From Curvibacter sp. CHRR-16 (GTDB lineage Bacteria; Pseudomonadota; Gammaproteobacteria; Burkholderiales; Burkholderiaceae_C), in the NCBI RefSeq assembly GCF_018474005.1, contig NZ_JAHCSH010000001.1, positions 434,001 to 498,000 of the forward strand: DNA of 64,000 bases, in the 5' to 3' direction. The translations under genes and the position numbers were made by a program. This document shows, piece by piece, positions 45,421-54,698 of the stretch. Position 1 is the stretch's first letter; each line of letters starts with the position of its first letter. The notes under the pieces were generated by a model that saw only the letters and a list, made by a program, of their open reading frames with translations, was not told the DNA's origin and ran no database searches.

Positions 45421-45816
45421 CTATTGATGTGGGTGTTCCATAAACTGCTTAGCGTCATCGCTGATTTCGTACCAACTTGGTTTCTCTTTAACGAACTCAT
45501 GAAAGAGATTCTTTAGTTGAATTTCGTTGTCGAAGCAGTTTGCTGCCACGGGAAACGATTCGTTGGTCGATGTGACTTCACCGAGCGACGAACCGCACTT
45601 GGAGCAAAAGCAACGGTTGTACTTGTATGGTGCTTCTGGCTTGTACGTGGTTATGGACTCGGCACCAGAGAGAAGTTCGAAGGCATCGCGCTTGACGAAA
45701 ACGAACGTACTCGCACCGCTCTTGCGACACCGTGTGCAGTGACAGGTGCCCATCATCGTTGGGGGACTTGTGAGCTTGAACTTCACGGTTCCACAGCAGC
45801 AGCTTCCTTGCAGCAT
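45421..45816 (-). CDS. GFA-family (glutathione-dependent formaldehyde-activating enzyme-like) cassette protein
   Basis: 131 aa from the ATG at 45816, which has AAGGAAG just upstream and gives the family's usual N-terminus MLQGSCCCGTVKFKL. An ATG at 45843 is in frame but less likely. Zinc-binding Cys clusters are GSCCCG, GTCHCTRCRKSGAS and NRCFCSKCGSSLG. The family folds like Gfa/CENP-V; most members have unknown substrates, and real formaldehyde activity is doubtful for the group. It is one cassette of the array. A LexA-like operator lies 29 bases upstream of this start, the only obvious cassette-internal regulatory site. Confidence 0.85.
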   Translation of the reverse strand: MLQGSCCCGTVKFKLTSPPTMMGTCHCTRCRKSGASTFVFVKRDAFELLSGAESITTYKPEAPYKYNRCFCSKCGSSLGEVTSTNESFPVAANCFDNEIQLKNLFHEFVKEKPSWYEISDDAKQFMEHPHQ

Positions 45817-45843
45817 CACGCTTCCTTTGTTGTTGAAGGTCAT

Positions 45844-45863
45844 TACTGTATATAAATACAGTT
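45844..45863. promoter_or_regulatory. LexA (SOS) box upstream of the GFA cassette gene
   Basis: CTGTATATAAATACAG at 45846-45861 is a CTG-N10-CAG palindrome. With flanks (TACTGTATATAAATACAGTT) it differs from the E. coli LexA consensus only at one internal A/T and the last base. It lies between the attC of the preceding cassette and the GFA start codon, where a cassette promoter would be. Confidence 0.7.
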
Positions 45864-45876
45864 CTTTTTGCAAGCG

Positions 45877-45934
45877 GCCCAACGTTTGAATTCACCGGCC
45901 GCCGAAGGCGGTCCGGTGGAATGATGGGTTGGGC
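45877..45934 (-). other. attC site between the broken cassette and the GFA cassette
   Basis: 58 bases. On the minus strand it starts GCCCAACCCATCATTCCACC, ends ATTCAAACGTTGGGC, and has pairing arms GGACCGCC and GGCGGCCGG around TTC. Both cores are intact. It is near-identical to the site at 45348-45405, which suggests cassettes drawn from the same chromosomal integron lineage. Confidence 0.9.
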
Positions 45935-45950
45935 ATCATCGGCTTCATTT

Positions 45951-46289
45951 CTACACCCTCTCAGACGGATAGACCGTCCAGGTAGACACAAAGTCTGGAT
46001 CTATGACGACCTCGCCAGATCCTTTGAGCCGGTACTCACCTGGTGACGCAGGCTCCAGCCGGCTTAGATCTGGGGGTAGCCACCTCTCTTCCTTGCTTCA
46101 GTGAAGACGCAGGATGATTCCGTCCTTTCGGCTGGCGCGAATGATTTCGCCATGGAATTGCTCATGCCCGATGACTTCACCGGTTCGGGTGCAGCGTGTG
46201 ACACCAACTAATAAATGCTTGCCGATAAAACCTTCGGCTTCGCTTTCATCGAAGAGAGGTTCCGATTCAGGCACGGTGCTATTGTTCAT
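45951..46289 (-). pseudogene. Hypothetical cassette gene interrupted by an in-frame stop
   Basis: From the ATG at 46289 (MNNSTVPESEPLFDESEAEG) the frame runs to a TGA at 46098-46100. It then continues in the same frame for 48 codons (SKEERWLPPDLSRLEPASPG, EYRLKGSGEVVIDPDFVSTW) to a TAG. The second part reads like the natural end of the protein: no frameshift is needed and the composition is protein-like. A single nonsense mutation is therefore the simplest explanation, leaving about 63 of 112 residues. I recognise it only as an unnamed small cassette-type protein. The start lies three bases after a GTTGGGC core site. Confidence 0.7.
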
Positions 46290-46292
46290 GAT

Positions 46293-46328
46293 GCCCAACT
46301 TTGATATATCCCGCAATTCTGCGGGATA
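46293..46328 (-). other. Outer core site (attI-like or degenerate attC) and hairpin at the head of the array
   Basis: GTTGGGC (minus strand, 46299-46293) lies directly before the first cassette gene, where the attI site or last attC core would be. Immediately upstream TATCCCGCA and TGCGGGATA form a nine-base hairpin (about 46306-46328). No matching RYYYAAC partner was found, and no integrase gene lies between here and thyA. Confidence 0.45.
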
Positions 46329-46456
46329 ACATGGCAGCCTGCCGGGTAACGTGGTTTGAAAAATTCCCTATTCATTTTCAATATCAAGCACTTACGGCTG
46401 GCTGCTGTTTGAATGCACAGGCATAACAAAAACGACAAAGTCGCCGCAGCCTTGCC

Positions 46457-47332
46457 TCACACCGCCACCGGCGCTTTGATGCCGGGATGGCATTCGTAGC
46501 TCAGCACTTCAAAGTCGTCGTACTCGTAGCCAAAGATGCTGTCCGGCTTGCGCTTGATGTTCAGCGTGGGGTAGGCAAATGGCTGGCGGCTTAGTTGCAG
46601 TTCCACTTGTTCGTGGTGGTTGCTGTAGATGTGGCAGTCGCCGCCGGTCCAGATGAAGTCGCCCACGTCCAGGTCGCACTGCTGCGCCACCATGTGCGTC
46701 AGCAGGGCGTAGCTGGCTATGTTGAACGGCACGCCCAAGAAAATGTCTGCGCTGCGCTGGTAGAGCTGGCAGCTCAGTTTGCCTTTGCCGCCGGGCTCGG
46801 TAGCGGGCGCTACGTAAAACTGAAAGAACGCGTGGCAGGGCATCAGGGCCATTTTGTCCAGCTCGGCCACGTTCCAGGCGCTCACGATGATGCGGCGGCT
46901 GTCGGGGTTGGTTTTCAGGGTTTGGATGACGTCGGCTATCTGGTCTATGTGCCCGCCGTCCGGGGTGGGCCAGCTGCGCCACTGCACGCCGTACACGGGG
47001 CCCAAGCTGCCGTCGGCGCGCGCCCATTCGTCCCAAATGGTGCAGCCGCGTTCTTGCAGCCACTGCACGTTGCTGTCGCCACGCAGAAACCACAGCAGTT
47101 CCAAAATGATGCTTTTCAGGTGCACCTTCTTGGTGGTGACGAGCGGGAAGCCTTCGTTCAGGTCAAAGCGCATTTGGTGGCCAAACACGCTTTTGGTGCC
47201 GGTGCCGGTGCGGTCGCCTTTGTGCACCCCGGTGGTGTACACGTGGCGCATGAAGTCTTCGTACTGGCTGCGCACGGGGCGTGGGTTGGTGTTGGGGGAA
47301 GTGGTGGTGGCGGGGGCGGGGGCTTGTGGCAT
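46457..47332 (-). CDS. thyA: Thymidylate synthase
   Basis: 291 aa from the ATG at 47332; the frame is open further upstream but only as a shadow of the MFS gene. It converts dUMP to dTMP using methylene-tetrahydrofolate. Motifs are [48 protein letters not shown] with the catalytic Cys, [20 protein letters not shown] and [12 protein letters not shown]. About 20 N-terminal residues rich in Pro/Thr/Ala precede the conserved YEDFMRHVY and look dispensable. Its usual partner folA is 5.6 kb downstream in the same direction, with the cassette array and other genes between. Confidence 0.97.
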   Translation of the reverse strand: MPQAPAPATTTSPNTNPRPVRSQYEDFMRHVYTTGVHKGDRTGTGTKSVFGHQMRFDLNEGFPLVTTKKVHLKSIILELLWFLRGDSNVQWLQERGCTIWDEWARADGSLGPVYGVQWRSWPTPDGGHIDQIADVIQTLKTNPDSRRIIVSAWNVAELDKMALMPCHAFFQFYVAPATEPGGKGKLSCQLYQRSADIFLGVPFNIASYALLTHMVAQQCDLDVGDFIWTGGDCHIYSNHHEQVELQLSRQPFAYPTLNIKRKPDSIFGYEYDDFEVLSYECHPGIKAPVAV

Positions 47333-47360
47333 GGCTTTGCAGGCAGAAAAAGAGAATGGC

Positions 47361-48566
47361 TTAGCGATTGTAGAGACCCGCGTGCAGGCGGTTGACCCAT
47401 GCGTTGAGTGCCAGCAGCAGCGCCATGAACAGCACCACCACGGGCATGACTGCACCCAGCCCGGCGTGCTGCGCCAGCACACCCAAAGCAGCGGGCACGA
47501 GGGAGGAACCAGCGTAGGCAAAAATCATTTGCCGTGCCACCATGCGCTGCGCCCACTGGGGGCTAAAGCGGCGGTTGGTCTCGTGCATCATGGCCGGGAA
47601 TATGGGCGCGCAGCCCCAGCCCATGAGGATGAGGCCTGCGTTGGACCACGCGCCCAGCACGGGCTGCGCCATGAACACCACCGTCCCCAGCAAGGCGACC
47701 ACGCCGCCCAGCAGGATGAGGCGGCGGTTGCCAATGCGGTTGGCCATGGCCCCTATGACAAAGCGCCCGCTGGTGATGGAGCCAAAGTACAGCGATACCC
47801 ACCAGCTGGCTTGGCTGGCGCTGTGGCCCCTGTCTATCAAGATGCTGGCGGCCCAGATGCCCGTGCCCAATTCGCCCCCCACGTAGAACAAGAAGCACAG
47901 CGGGGCCAGCCAGCGCAGCAGGGTGGAGTCGCGTGCGGGGGCTGGCTCTGTGCCTGCTTCGCTGGGCATATGTGCTGCAGTGCTTTGCGGGGCGTGCCGC
48001 CACAGGGCCAAGCTAGCAAACAGCACAGCTGCAAACGCCAGTTGCATAAAACCAATACTGCGCACGCCGCTGTCCCAGTGGCCTACGCCGTTGCCATTGC
48101 CTAGCTGGCCTGCCAAGGCCAAGCCCATGATGAATGGCCCTGCGCTGGCCCCTATGCCCCAGCAACCGTGCAGCCAGCTCATGTGGCGGGGGGAATAGTG
48201 GCTGCCCACAAAGTGGTTCAGGCTGGCATCGACCGCGCCAGCACCCAAACCCAGTGGCACGGCCAGCGCCACCATTACCGCAAAGCTGGGGGCAAAAGAA
48301 AATGCCAGCAGCCCCAGCGCTGTCATCAGCCCGCTGGCGGCCACCACCAAGCCTGTGCCCCAGCGCTCACTCAAACGGGCAGCCTGGGTACTGGCCAGGG
48401 CGGAGCAGGCCGTGAGGGTGATGCTGATAAGGCCCAGCGCGTCCAGCGGTTGGGCCATTTGCTCGCGGATAGAGGGCCAGGCCACGCCCAACACCCCGTC
48501 GGGCAAGCCCAAGCTGATAAAGGCCAAGTAGATGATGAGGATGAGCAGGGTGGGGGAGTGGGGCAT
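47361..48566 (-). CDS. MFS transporter (FucP/YbjJ-like)
   Basis: 401 aa from the ATG at 48566, giving an N-terminus that enters the first membrane helix ([20 protein letters not shown]). Twelve helices are predicted; characteristic stretches are [58 protein letters not shown] and [18 protein letters not shown]. This group includes sugar and drug exporters of unknown substrate. It lies 28 bases upstream of thyA in the same direction. An earlier in-frame start (48674) would add a poorly conserved leader. Confidence 0.85.
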   Translation of the reverse strand: MPHSPTLLILIIYLAFISLGLPDGVLGVAWPSIREQMAQPLDALGLISITLTACSALASTQAARLSERWGTGLVVAASGLMTALGLLAFSFAPSFAVMVALAVPLGLGAGAVDASLNHFVGSHYSPRHMSWLHGCWGIGASAGPFIMGLALAGQLGNGNGVGHWDSGVRSIGFMQLAFAAVLFASLALWRHAPQSTAAHMPSEAGTEPAPARDSTLLRWLAPLCFLFYVGGELGTGIWAASILIDRGHSASQASWWVSLYFGSITSGRFVIGAMANRIGNRRLILLGGVVALLGTVVFMAQPVLGAWSNAGLILMGWGCAPIFPAMMHETNRRFSPQWAQRMVARQMIFAYAGSSLVPAALGVLAQHAGLGAVMPVVVLFMALLLALNAWVNRLHAGLYNR

Positions 48567-48726
48567 GCGGTTGATTCTAGGTGGGCACCGTGGCGGTGCG
48601 CCCTGCACAGGGATGAGGCAAAAAAACATATGCATGCATAAAGCTATAAAACTTATGCATGGTGTTTTTGTCATGAGACTGAAAAAGAGGGCTGCGTAGT
48701 CGCAGAATCCGCAACTTCCCTAATTG

Positions 48727-50079
<1,353 letters not shown>

Positions 50080-50100
50080 ACCCCAGCGTTACGCTATGTA

Positions 50101-50133
50101 AAAGGCCTCCAGCACTGCGCTGGAGGCCTTTTT
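50101..50133 (+). terminator. Intrinsic terminator of the malic enzyme gene
   Basis: AAAGGCCTCCAGC pairs with GCTGGAGGCCTTT around a five-base loop, followed by a T-run: thirteen paired bases, 21 bases after the stop. Confidence 0.92.
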
Positions 50134-50168
50134 CTTTGGCAGAGCCATTGGTATCTCTTTGGTGTATG

Positions 50169-50183
50169 GTTGTATTATACAAC
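50169..50183. promoter_or_regulatory. Palindromic operator before the MarR-GNAT gene
   Basis: GTTGTATTATACAAC is a perfect 7-1-7 palindrome, 22 bases before the start codon and overlapping a likely -10 (TATTAT). This is the size, symmetry and place of a MarR autoregulatory operator. Confidence 0.6.
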
Positions 50184-50205
50184 TATATGCTTGAAAGGAC
50201 TGCAG

Positions 50206-51168
50206 ATGGACGCTGCTCTGTCATTGGTTGAGGAGATACGCGCCGCATCGCGCGCCATGGTGCGCGAGCTGGGTTTTATGCATCCCACATTGGCAGGAAC
50301 CGACTACTCGCCCTCCGCAGTGCATGCCTTGTTGGAGATAAGTGCCCACGGCAGCATGACGGCGGCCCAGCTGGTGCAGGTGCTGGGCTTGGAAAAATCC
50401 AGTGTCAGCCGCATGCTGGGAAAACTGGTCAAGGCAGGGGAGTTGGCTGAGTCAGCCGGGCAAGCTGATGGGCGGTACAAGCACTTGCAACTCACCGGTC
50501 AAGGTGAGCGGACCGTGAAGGCTATTCATGCCTATGGGCAAAGCCAAGTTCACCGTGCGATGCAACAGCTAAATGGGGTCCAGCAGCAGACCGTGGCGCA
50601 AGGCCTTGCAGCCTATGCCCAGGCCCTTCAAGTAGGCCGCAGTGCTGACGCACCAGCCAAGAAGCCCGATGCCATCGCGGTGAGCGCGGGATACCGTCCT
50701 GGCTTGGTGGGGCGTGTGACCGAGATGCATGCCAGCTTTTACGCCAAGCACGCAGGCTTTGGACAGTTTTTTGAGAGTCAGGTGGCCACCGGCATGGCCG
50801 AATTCGTCGCTAGGCTGGATCAGCCATGCAATGGCATTTGGGTGGCTACATACCATGACAGAGTGGTGGGCGCGGTGGCCATAGATGGACAAGACCTTGG
50901 CCAGCAGCAAGCCCATTTGCGCTGGTTCATTGTGGAGGATGGCTGTCGCGGTGTAGGGGTGGGACGCCGCCTGCTGGCCGAGGCATTGGCTTTTTGTGAC
51001 CGCCAAGGCTTTGCCGCTACCCAGCTATGGACTTTCAAGGGGCTCGATGCGGCACGCAAGCTGTACGAGGAATGGGGCTTTGTGCTCATGCACGAGGAGC
51101 AGGGTAGCCAGTGGGGTAGTTCCGTCATCGAGCAGCAGTTCACGCGCAGGGCTAGTCCATCCGCGTGA
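50206..51168 (+). CDS. MarR-GNAT fusion protein
   Basis: 320 aa from the ATG at 50206, with AAGGA upstream; an in-frame start at 50170 lies in the operator. Residues ~1-150 are a MarR-type winged helix (SPSAVHALLEISAHGSMTAA, QLVQVLGLEKSSVSRMLGKL, DGRYKHLQLTGQGERTV). Residues ~165-310 are a GNAT acetyltransferase (WFIVEDGCRGVGVGRRLLAE with the acetyl-CoA motif RGVGVG, and GLDAARKLYEEWGFVLMHEE). The domain pair is known from many bacteria; usually the protein represses its own gene and acetylates a small molecule. The effector is unknown. Confidence 0.9.
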   Translation: MDAALSLVEEIRAASRAMVRELGFMHPTLAGTDYSPSAVHALLEISAHGSMTAAQLVQVLGLEKSSVSRMLGKLVKAGELAESAGQADGRYKHLQLTGQGERTVKAIHAYGQSQVHRAMQQLNGVQQQTVAQGLAAYAQALQVGRSADAPAKKPDAIAVSAGYRPGLVGRVTEMHASFYAKHAGFGQFFESQVATGMAEFVARLDQPCNGIWVATYHDRVVGAVAIDGQDLGQQQAHLRWFIVEDGCRGVGVGRRLLAEALAFCDRQGFAATQLWTFKGLDAARKLYEEWGFVLMHEEQGSQWGSSVIEQQFTRRASPSA

Positions 51169-51177
51169 CGGCATAAA

Positions 51178-51202
51178 AAAACCAACCGCGTGCGGTTGGT
51201 TT
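51178..51202. terminator. Bidirectional terminator between MarR-GNAT and ssrA
   Basis: AAACCAACCGC-GT-GCGGTTGGTTT with A-run on the left and T-run on the right serves both the plus-strand MarR-GNAT gene and the minus-strand ssrA, whose 3' end is nine bases away. Confidence 0.85.
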
Positions 51203-51210
51203 AGTGGATT

Positions 51211-51587
51211 TGGTGGAGCTGGGGGGATTTGAACCCCCGTCCGAAAGCCATCTTCGAGCGGATCTACATGCGTAGCGGTCTGATTTGAGTCTTACCCAGT
51301 GTGCCGCGCAGTCGCACGCTGCACATTGGGCCAGTACCCTTTTGTCTCACCCTCGTCCAAGGTACCCGGACGCGAGCCAGCCGATGAAAATGACCTTACA
51401 GCCTGGACAGCTTGCGCCACCCTTGCCCGGCCCATCGGCCTGCCGTTGTAAGGCTCACTGGTTATTAAGCAGCGAGTGCGAAACGTTCGTCGTTTGCAGT
51501 TAGTTTGTTTGAATCTGTTTTACGAGCACATTCAGCTCGACATGCACCACATCGATTCCGCACCCTCGTCGAAACCAGTGCAGCCCC
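51211..51587 (-). ncRNA. ssrA: tmRNA
   Basis: 377 nt. The 5' end (minus strand) is GGGGCTGCACTGGTTTCGAC and the 3' end carries a T-arm and acceptor ending AGCTCCACCA, which pair to form the tRNA-like domain with TTCAAATCC. The tag frame at 51465-51497 encodes ANDERFALAA followed by TAA, the usual betaproteobacterial tag. tmRNA rescues stalled ribosomes and marks the product for ClpXP. The CCA is encoded in the gene. Confidence 0.97.
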
Positions 51588-51600
51588 GAAAGAAAGGATT

Positions 51601-52269
51601 CTAGGCGATATCGAGCATGTCCAGCAGTTCGGCAGGGGAATGAATCACGCTGTCGGCGTTCCATTCTTGCCAGTGGCATTGGCCTATGTAGCCATAGGTG
51701 GCTGCAGCAGTACGCATGCCTGCGGCTTTGCCGGCCACGATGTCGCGCTCGTCGTCGCCCACATACAGGCAGTGCGTGGGGTCAACGCCCAAGCGTTTGG
51801 CCGCTTCCAGCAAGGGTTGGGGGTGCGGTTTGGCAAAGCCGGTGGTGTCGCCCCCAATTACCACGGGGCAGGGGCGCAGGCAGTCTATTTGCTGCGCCAG
51901 TGGGGCGGCGAGCCGTTCCACCTTGTTGGTGACAATACCCCACGGTATAGAGCGGGTTTGCAATGCCGCTAGCAAGGTGGCTATGCCGTCAAAAGGGCGG
52001 GTGAGTAGGGACAAGCGCGCCCGGTAGAGGGTCAAAAACTCATCGCGCATGGCGATGAAGTGGGCATCGTCGGGTTTGACCCCAAAGGCAATGCCCAGCA
52101 GGCCGCGGGCCCCGGCTCCGGCCATGTGGCGATAGTCATCCAGTGGTAGGGCGCTCAGGCCCCGGTTCAGGCGCATTTGATTGGCTGCCCCTGCTAAGTC
52201 GGGGGCGCTGTCCACCAAGGTGCCGTCTAGGTCGAACAAGACGGCGCGGATAGGGTGGTGTGTGCTCAT
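51601..52269 (-). CDS. gph: Phosphoglycolate phosphatase (HAD family)
   Basis: 222 aa from the ATG at 52269, which overlaps the ubiG stop as ATGA. HAD motifs are FDLDGTLVDSAPDL (nucleophile Asp), GIVTNK, KPHPQPLLEA and YVGDDERDIVAGKAAGM. The order ubiG-gph is common in betaproteobacteria. Gph removes phosphoglycolate formed during repair of DNA ends. An overlapping longer frame upstream belongs to ubiG's antisense reading and is ignored. Confidence 0.93.
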   Translation of the reverse strand: MSTHHPIRAVLFDLDGTLVDSAPDLAGAANQMRLNRGLSALPLDDYRHMAGAGARGLLGIAFGVKPDDAHFIAMRDEFLTLYRARLSLLTRPFDGIATLLAALQTRSIPWGIVTNKVERLAAPLAQQIDCLRPCPVVIGGDTTGFAKPHPQPLLEAAKRLGVDPTHCLYVGDDERDIVAGKAAGMRTAAATYGYIGQCHWQEWNADSVIHSPAELLDMLDIA

Positions 52270-53018
52270 GCAGCCAGTCCTGGTTTGCGTGCCGCCAAGA
52301 AGTAGTTCACGTCCACGGATGGGGTGAGTTTGTAGCGGCGGGTCAGTGGGTTGTAGGTCAAGCCAGTGAATTCTTGTACGTCCAAATCGGCTTGACGGCA
52401 CATGGCAGCCAGCACCGTAGGTTGGATGAATTTGCCGTAGTCGTGGGTGCCTCTGGGCACCATGCCCATGATGTATTCCGCTGCCAAAACAGCTTGAAAA
52501 AATGCCTTGGGCGATTGGTTGATGGTGGAGAGGAAGACCCAACCACCGGGGCGAACCAAGTCGGCGCAGGCTTTGACGATGGATAGCGGATCGGGCACGT
52601 GCTCGAGCATTTCCATGCAAGTCACCACGTCAAAACTAGCGGGCTGCTGCTGGGCCATGTCTTCAGCAGCCACAGTTTGGAAGTGCAGATGGTTCAGCCC
52701 AGCTTCCATGGCATGCAGTTGGGCCACTTTAATGGATTTGTGGGCCAGATCAATACCCGTAACCGATGCTGCGCCAGCCTTGGCCATGGCTTCGCTGAGC
52801 AAACCACCACCGCAACCAATGTCCAGCACGGTTTTGCCGTGCAGCCCTTGGCTGACTTTTTGAATCCAGCCCAAGCGCAAGGGATTGATGGCATGCAGTG
52901 TGTGCAGCGGCCCTTGGGGATCCCACCAGTGATGGGCATGGGCGGCGAATTTGGCCAGCTCGGCAGGCGATGCGTTGCTGGATGTGGCGGCGTCAGAGTG
53001 GGTAGCGTGTGTGGTCAT
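52266..53018 (-). CDS. ubiG: Ubiquinone biosynthesis O-methyltransferase
   Basis: 250 aa from the ATG at 53018; a TTG at 53030 is also in frame. UbiG methylates hydroxyl groups twice in ubiquinone synthesis. SAM-binding and family motifs are KTVLDIGCGGGLLSEAMAKA, GIDLAHKSIKVAQLHA, FDVVTCMEMLEHVPDP, GGWVFLSTINQSPKAFF and the N-terminal HHWWDPQGPLHTLHAINPLR. It is coupled to gph by ATGA. Confidence 0.95.
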   Translation of the reverse strand: MTTHATHSDAATSSNASPAELAKFAAHAHHWWDPQGPLHTLHAINPLRLGWIQKVSQGLHGKTVLDIGCGGGLLSEAMAKAGAASVTGIDLAHKSIKVAQLHAMEAGLNHLHFQTVAAEDMAQQQPASFDVVTCMEMLEHVPDPLSIVKACADLVRPGGWVFLSTINQSPKAFFQAVLAAEYIMGMVPRGTHDYGKFIQPTVLAAMCRQADLDVQEFTGLTYNPLTRRYKLTPSVDVNYFLAARKPGLAA

Positions 53019-53036
53019 GGCGGTTTGCAAAATCCA

Positions 53037-53062
53037 TAAAAAAACCCGCCGAAGCGGGTTTT
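53037..53062 (-). terminator. Intrinsic terminator of the ompA-like gene
   Basis: On the minus strand AAAACCCGC-TTCG-GCGGGTTTT followed by further T residues, 17 bases after the OmpA-like gene's stop and just ahead of ubiG. Confidence 0.88.
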
Positions 53063-53078
53063 GCCGGTTGGGTGCAAA

Positions 53079-53735
53079 TTACTTGCTGGTGCCAACCACT
53101 TCCACTTCTACGTGGCGGTTCTTGGCACGGCCAGCAGAAGTTTTGTTGTCAGCAACAGGTTGCTTCTCGCCCTTGCCTTCGGTGTAGATGCGGTTCTTTT
53201 CCACGCCCTTGGACACCAAGTAAGCCTTCACGGCTTCAGCGCGCTGGATGGACAGTTTTTGGTTGTATTCGTCAGTACCCACGGAGTCGGTGTGACCCAC
53301 TGCGATAACGACTTCCAATTCAATTTTCTTGATTTCGGCAACCAGTTTGTCCAGTGCTGCCTTGCCTTCGGGCTTGAGAACAGCCTTGTCGAAGTCAAAG
53401 AATGTGTCAGCTTTGTAGCTGACTTTGTTGGCAGGAGCAGCGGCTGCTGCGGCAGGGGCAGCGGCTGTTGCAGCGGGCTTGGCAGCAGGAGCAGCGGCTG
53501 CTGCGGCAGGGGCAGCGGCTGTTGCAGCGGGAGCAGGCGCTGCAGCAGTGGCTTCACCACCGCAACCAGGAGCAGCAGTGGCTGGAGTCCAGCTGGCATC
53601 GCGCCAGCATTCGCCAGATGCGTTTTTCCAGACTTCGCCGCCAGCATTGCGCCAGTTGTGGATTTCTTGAGCGCCAGCCACTGTGGCCATGGCCAAGGCT
53701 GCAACCATGATGGCAACTTTGTTCATCTTTGTCAT
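53079..53735 (-). CDS. OmpA-family outer-membrane/peptidoglycan-binding protein
   Basis: 218 aa from the ATG at 53735, preceded by AAGGAAG; a second ATG lies nine bases on. The signal peptide (MNKVAIMVAALAMATVAGAQ) is followed by a short N-terminal part (EIHNWRNAGGEVWKNASGEC), an Ala/Pro-rich linker with two copies of an 18-residue repeat (about residues 68-103) and a C-terminal OmpA domain (VSYKADTFFDFDKAVLKPEG, VAVGHTDSVG-like TDSVGTDEYNQKLS, NRIYTEGKGEKQP). The full-length eight-strand barrel of OmpA is missing, so this is a small periplasmic peptidoglycan-binding form that is usually abundant in Comamonadaceae. Confidence 0.92.
   Translation of the reverse strand: MTKMNKVAIMVAALAMATVAGAQEIHNWRNAGGEVWKNASGECWRDASWTPATAAPGCGGEATAAAPAPAATAAAPAAAAAAPAAKPAATAAAPAAAAAAPANKVSYKADTFFDFDKAVLKPEGKAALDKLVAEIKKIELEVVIAVGHTDSVGTDEYNQKLSIQRAEAVKAYLVSKGVEKNRIYTEGKGEKQPVADNKTSAGRAKNRHVEVEVVGTSK
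53431..53531. repeat. Two tandem 54-bp repeats in the OmpA-like gene
   Basis: An identical stretch of about 47 bases starting GCAGGAGCAGCGGCTGC begins at 53431 and again at 53485, a 54-base (18-codon) period. It encodes the Ala/Pro linker and could change copy number by slippage. Confidence 0.8.
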
Positions 53736-53847
53736 GCGTCTTCCTTCGCAGTTTGTAGAGAGTGTGAAACGTATTCTGGAATATGCCTTTGCGGCATAGC
53801 GGGTTGGATTCTGCCACATTAGTAGAAGTTTCACGCCATGTTTGCTT

Positions 53848-54675
53848 TTATGGTTTTTCATTTGGGGTATGTATTTTTTGTTGGCAATGGGTACAAAGCG
53901 ACGAATGGCTAACGGTTGTTGGATCGCTAGCACCTGCTTCAACGATGGCGGCTGTAACGATGGCTACAGGCAGTGCAAACACACCAATGCCAAAAACCGA
54001 GACCATGCCTGCACACACTTTACCCAGTACCGTGATGGGCACCATGTCGCCATAACCGATGGTGGTGAGGGTGGTCATGGCCCACCACAAGGTGGCAGGA
54101 ATGCTGGAAAACACAGTCGGTTGCGCTTGGCGCTCCACTAGGTAGAGCAGTGCCGCCGATACGTATATGCACAGCACCATCATGAGCAGGGAGACTATCA
54201 GCAACTCGCGGCGTCGGGCCAAGGCGGTGCCCACTTTGTCCAATGCTTCGTGCAAATGTTCGAGGTGCAGTACTTTGAGCAGGCGGATCATGCGCGCCAC
54301 CCGCAAAAAGCGCAGGTCTACGCGTCCCCAAATGGTCGCGATGACGATCAGATCCAGTACTGCCAGTGGCGTGAAGGCATAGCGCACGCGCCCCCACACA
54401 GGGCGGTAAAAATGCCCTTGTTCCACGCAAGTCCACAAGCGGGCGATGTATTCCACTGCGAAGATGCTGGTGGATACCCATTCGAAGCTGCGAAACAGCA
54501 TGCGTGCACTGGCTGACCACCCTGGCATGGACTCCACTGCTACCAGAGTGGCGTTGCTCACAATCAGCAGCGCCAGCAAGTAGTTGACGTAGCGCGCCAT
54601 CGGGTTCTCGGGCGATGGTTTGTGCAGGATGTGAAACAGTTGGCGGCGCAGGTGTAAAACGGTGGTGTGGGCCAT
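53848..54675 (-). CDS. Voltage-gated-type potassium channel / ion transporter
   Basis: 275 aa from the ATG at 54675. Six membrane helices are predicted: an S1-S4-like sensor, with S4 Arg residues in LRFLRVARMIRLLKVLHL, then the pore loop with selectivity filter TTIGYGDMVP, and S6 (MVSVFGIGVFALPVAIVTAA). This fits bacterial Kv-type channels of the ion_trans family. No RCK or cyclic-nucleotide domain follows. It is followed 23 bases upstream by the HD-domain gene in the same direction. Confidence 0.9.
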   Translation of the reverse strand: MAHTTVLHLRRQLFHILHKPSPENPMARYVNYLLALLIVSNATLVAVESMPGWSASARMLFRSFEWVSTSIFAVEYIARLWTCVEQGHFYRPVWGRVRYAFTPLAVLDLIVIATIWGRVDLRFLRVARMIRLLKVLHLEHLHEALDKVGTALARRRELLIVSLLMMVLCIYVSAALLYLVERQAQPTVFSSIPATLWWAMTTLTTIGYGDMVPITVLGKVCAGMVSVFGIGVFALPVAIVTAAIVEAGASDPTTVSHSSLCTHCQQKIHTPNEKP

Positions 54676-54698
54676 GGTCTTAAGCACTAAAGGGGGCT

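Noticed and set aside
45843..45882. Earlier GFA starts (45843 and 45882)
   Set aside because: The start at 45882 is inside the attC and that at 45843 abuts the LexA box, while 45816 has a good ribosome site and the family's usual N-terminus.
46098..46316. A stand-alone 72-residue protein
   Set aside because: The same frame continues in protein-like sequence after the TGA and the start at 46289 directly follows a core site, so it is better read as a broken longer cassette gene.
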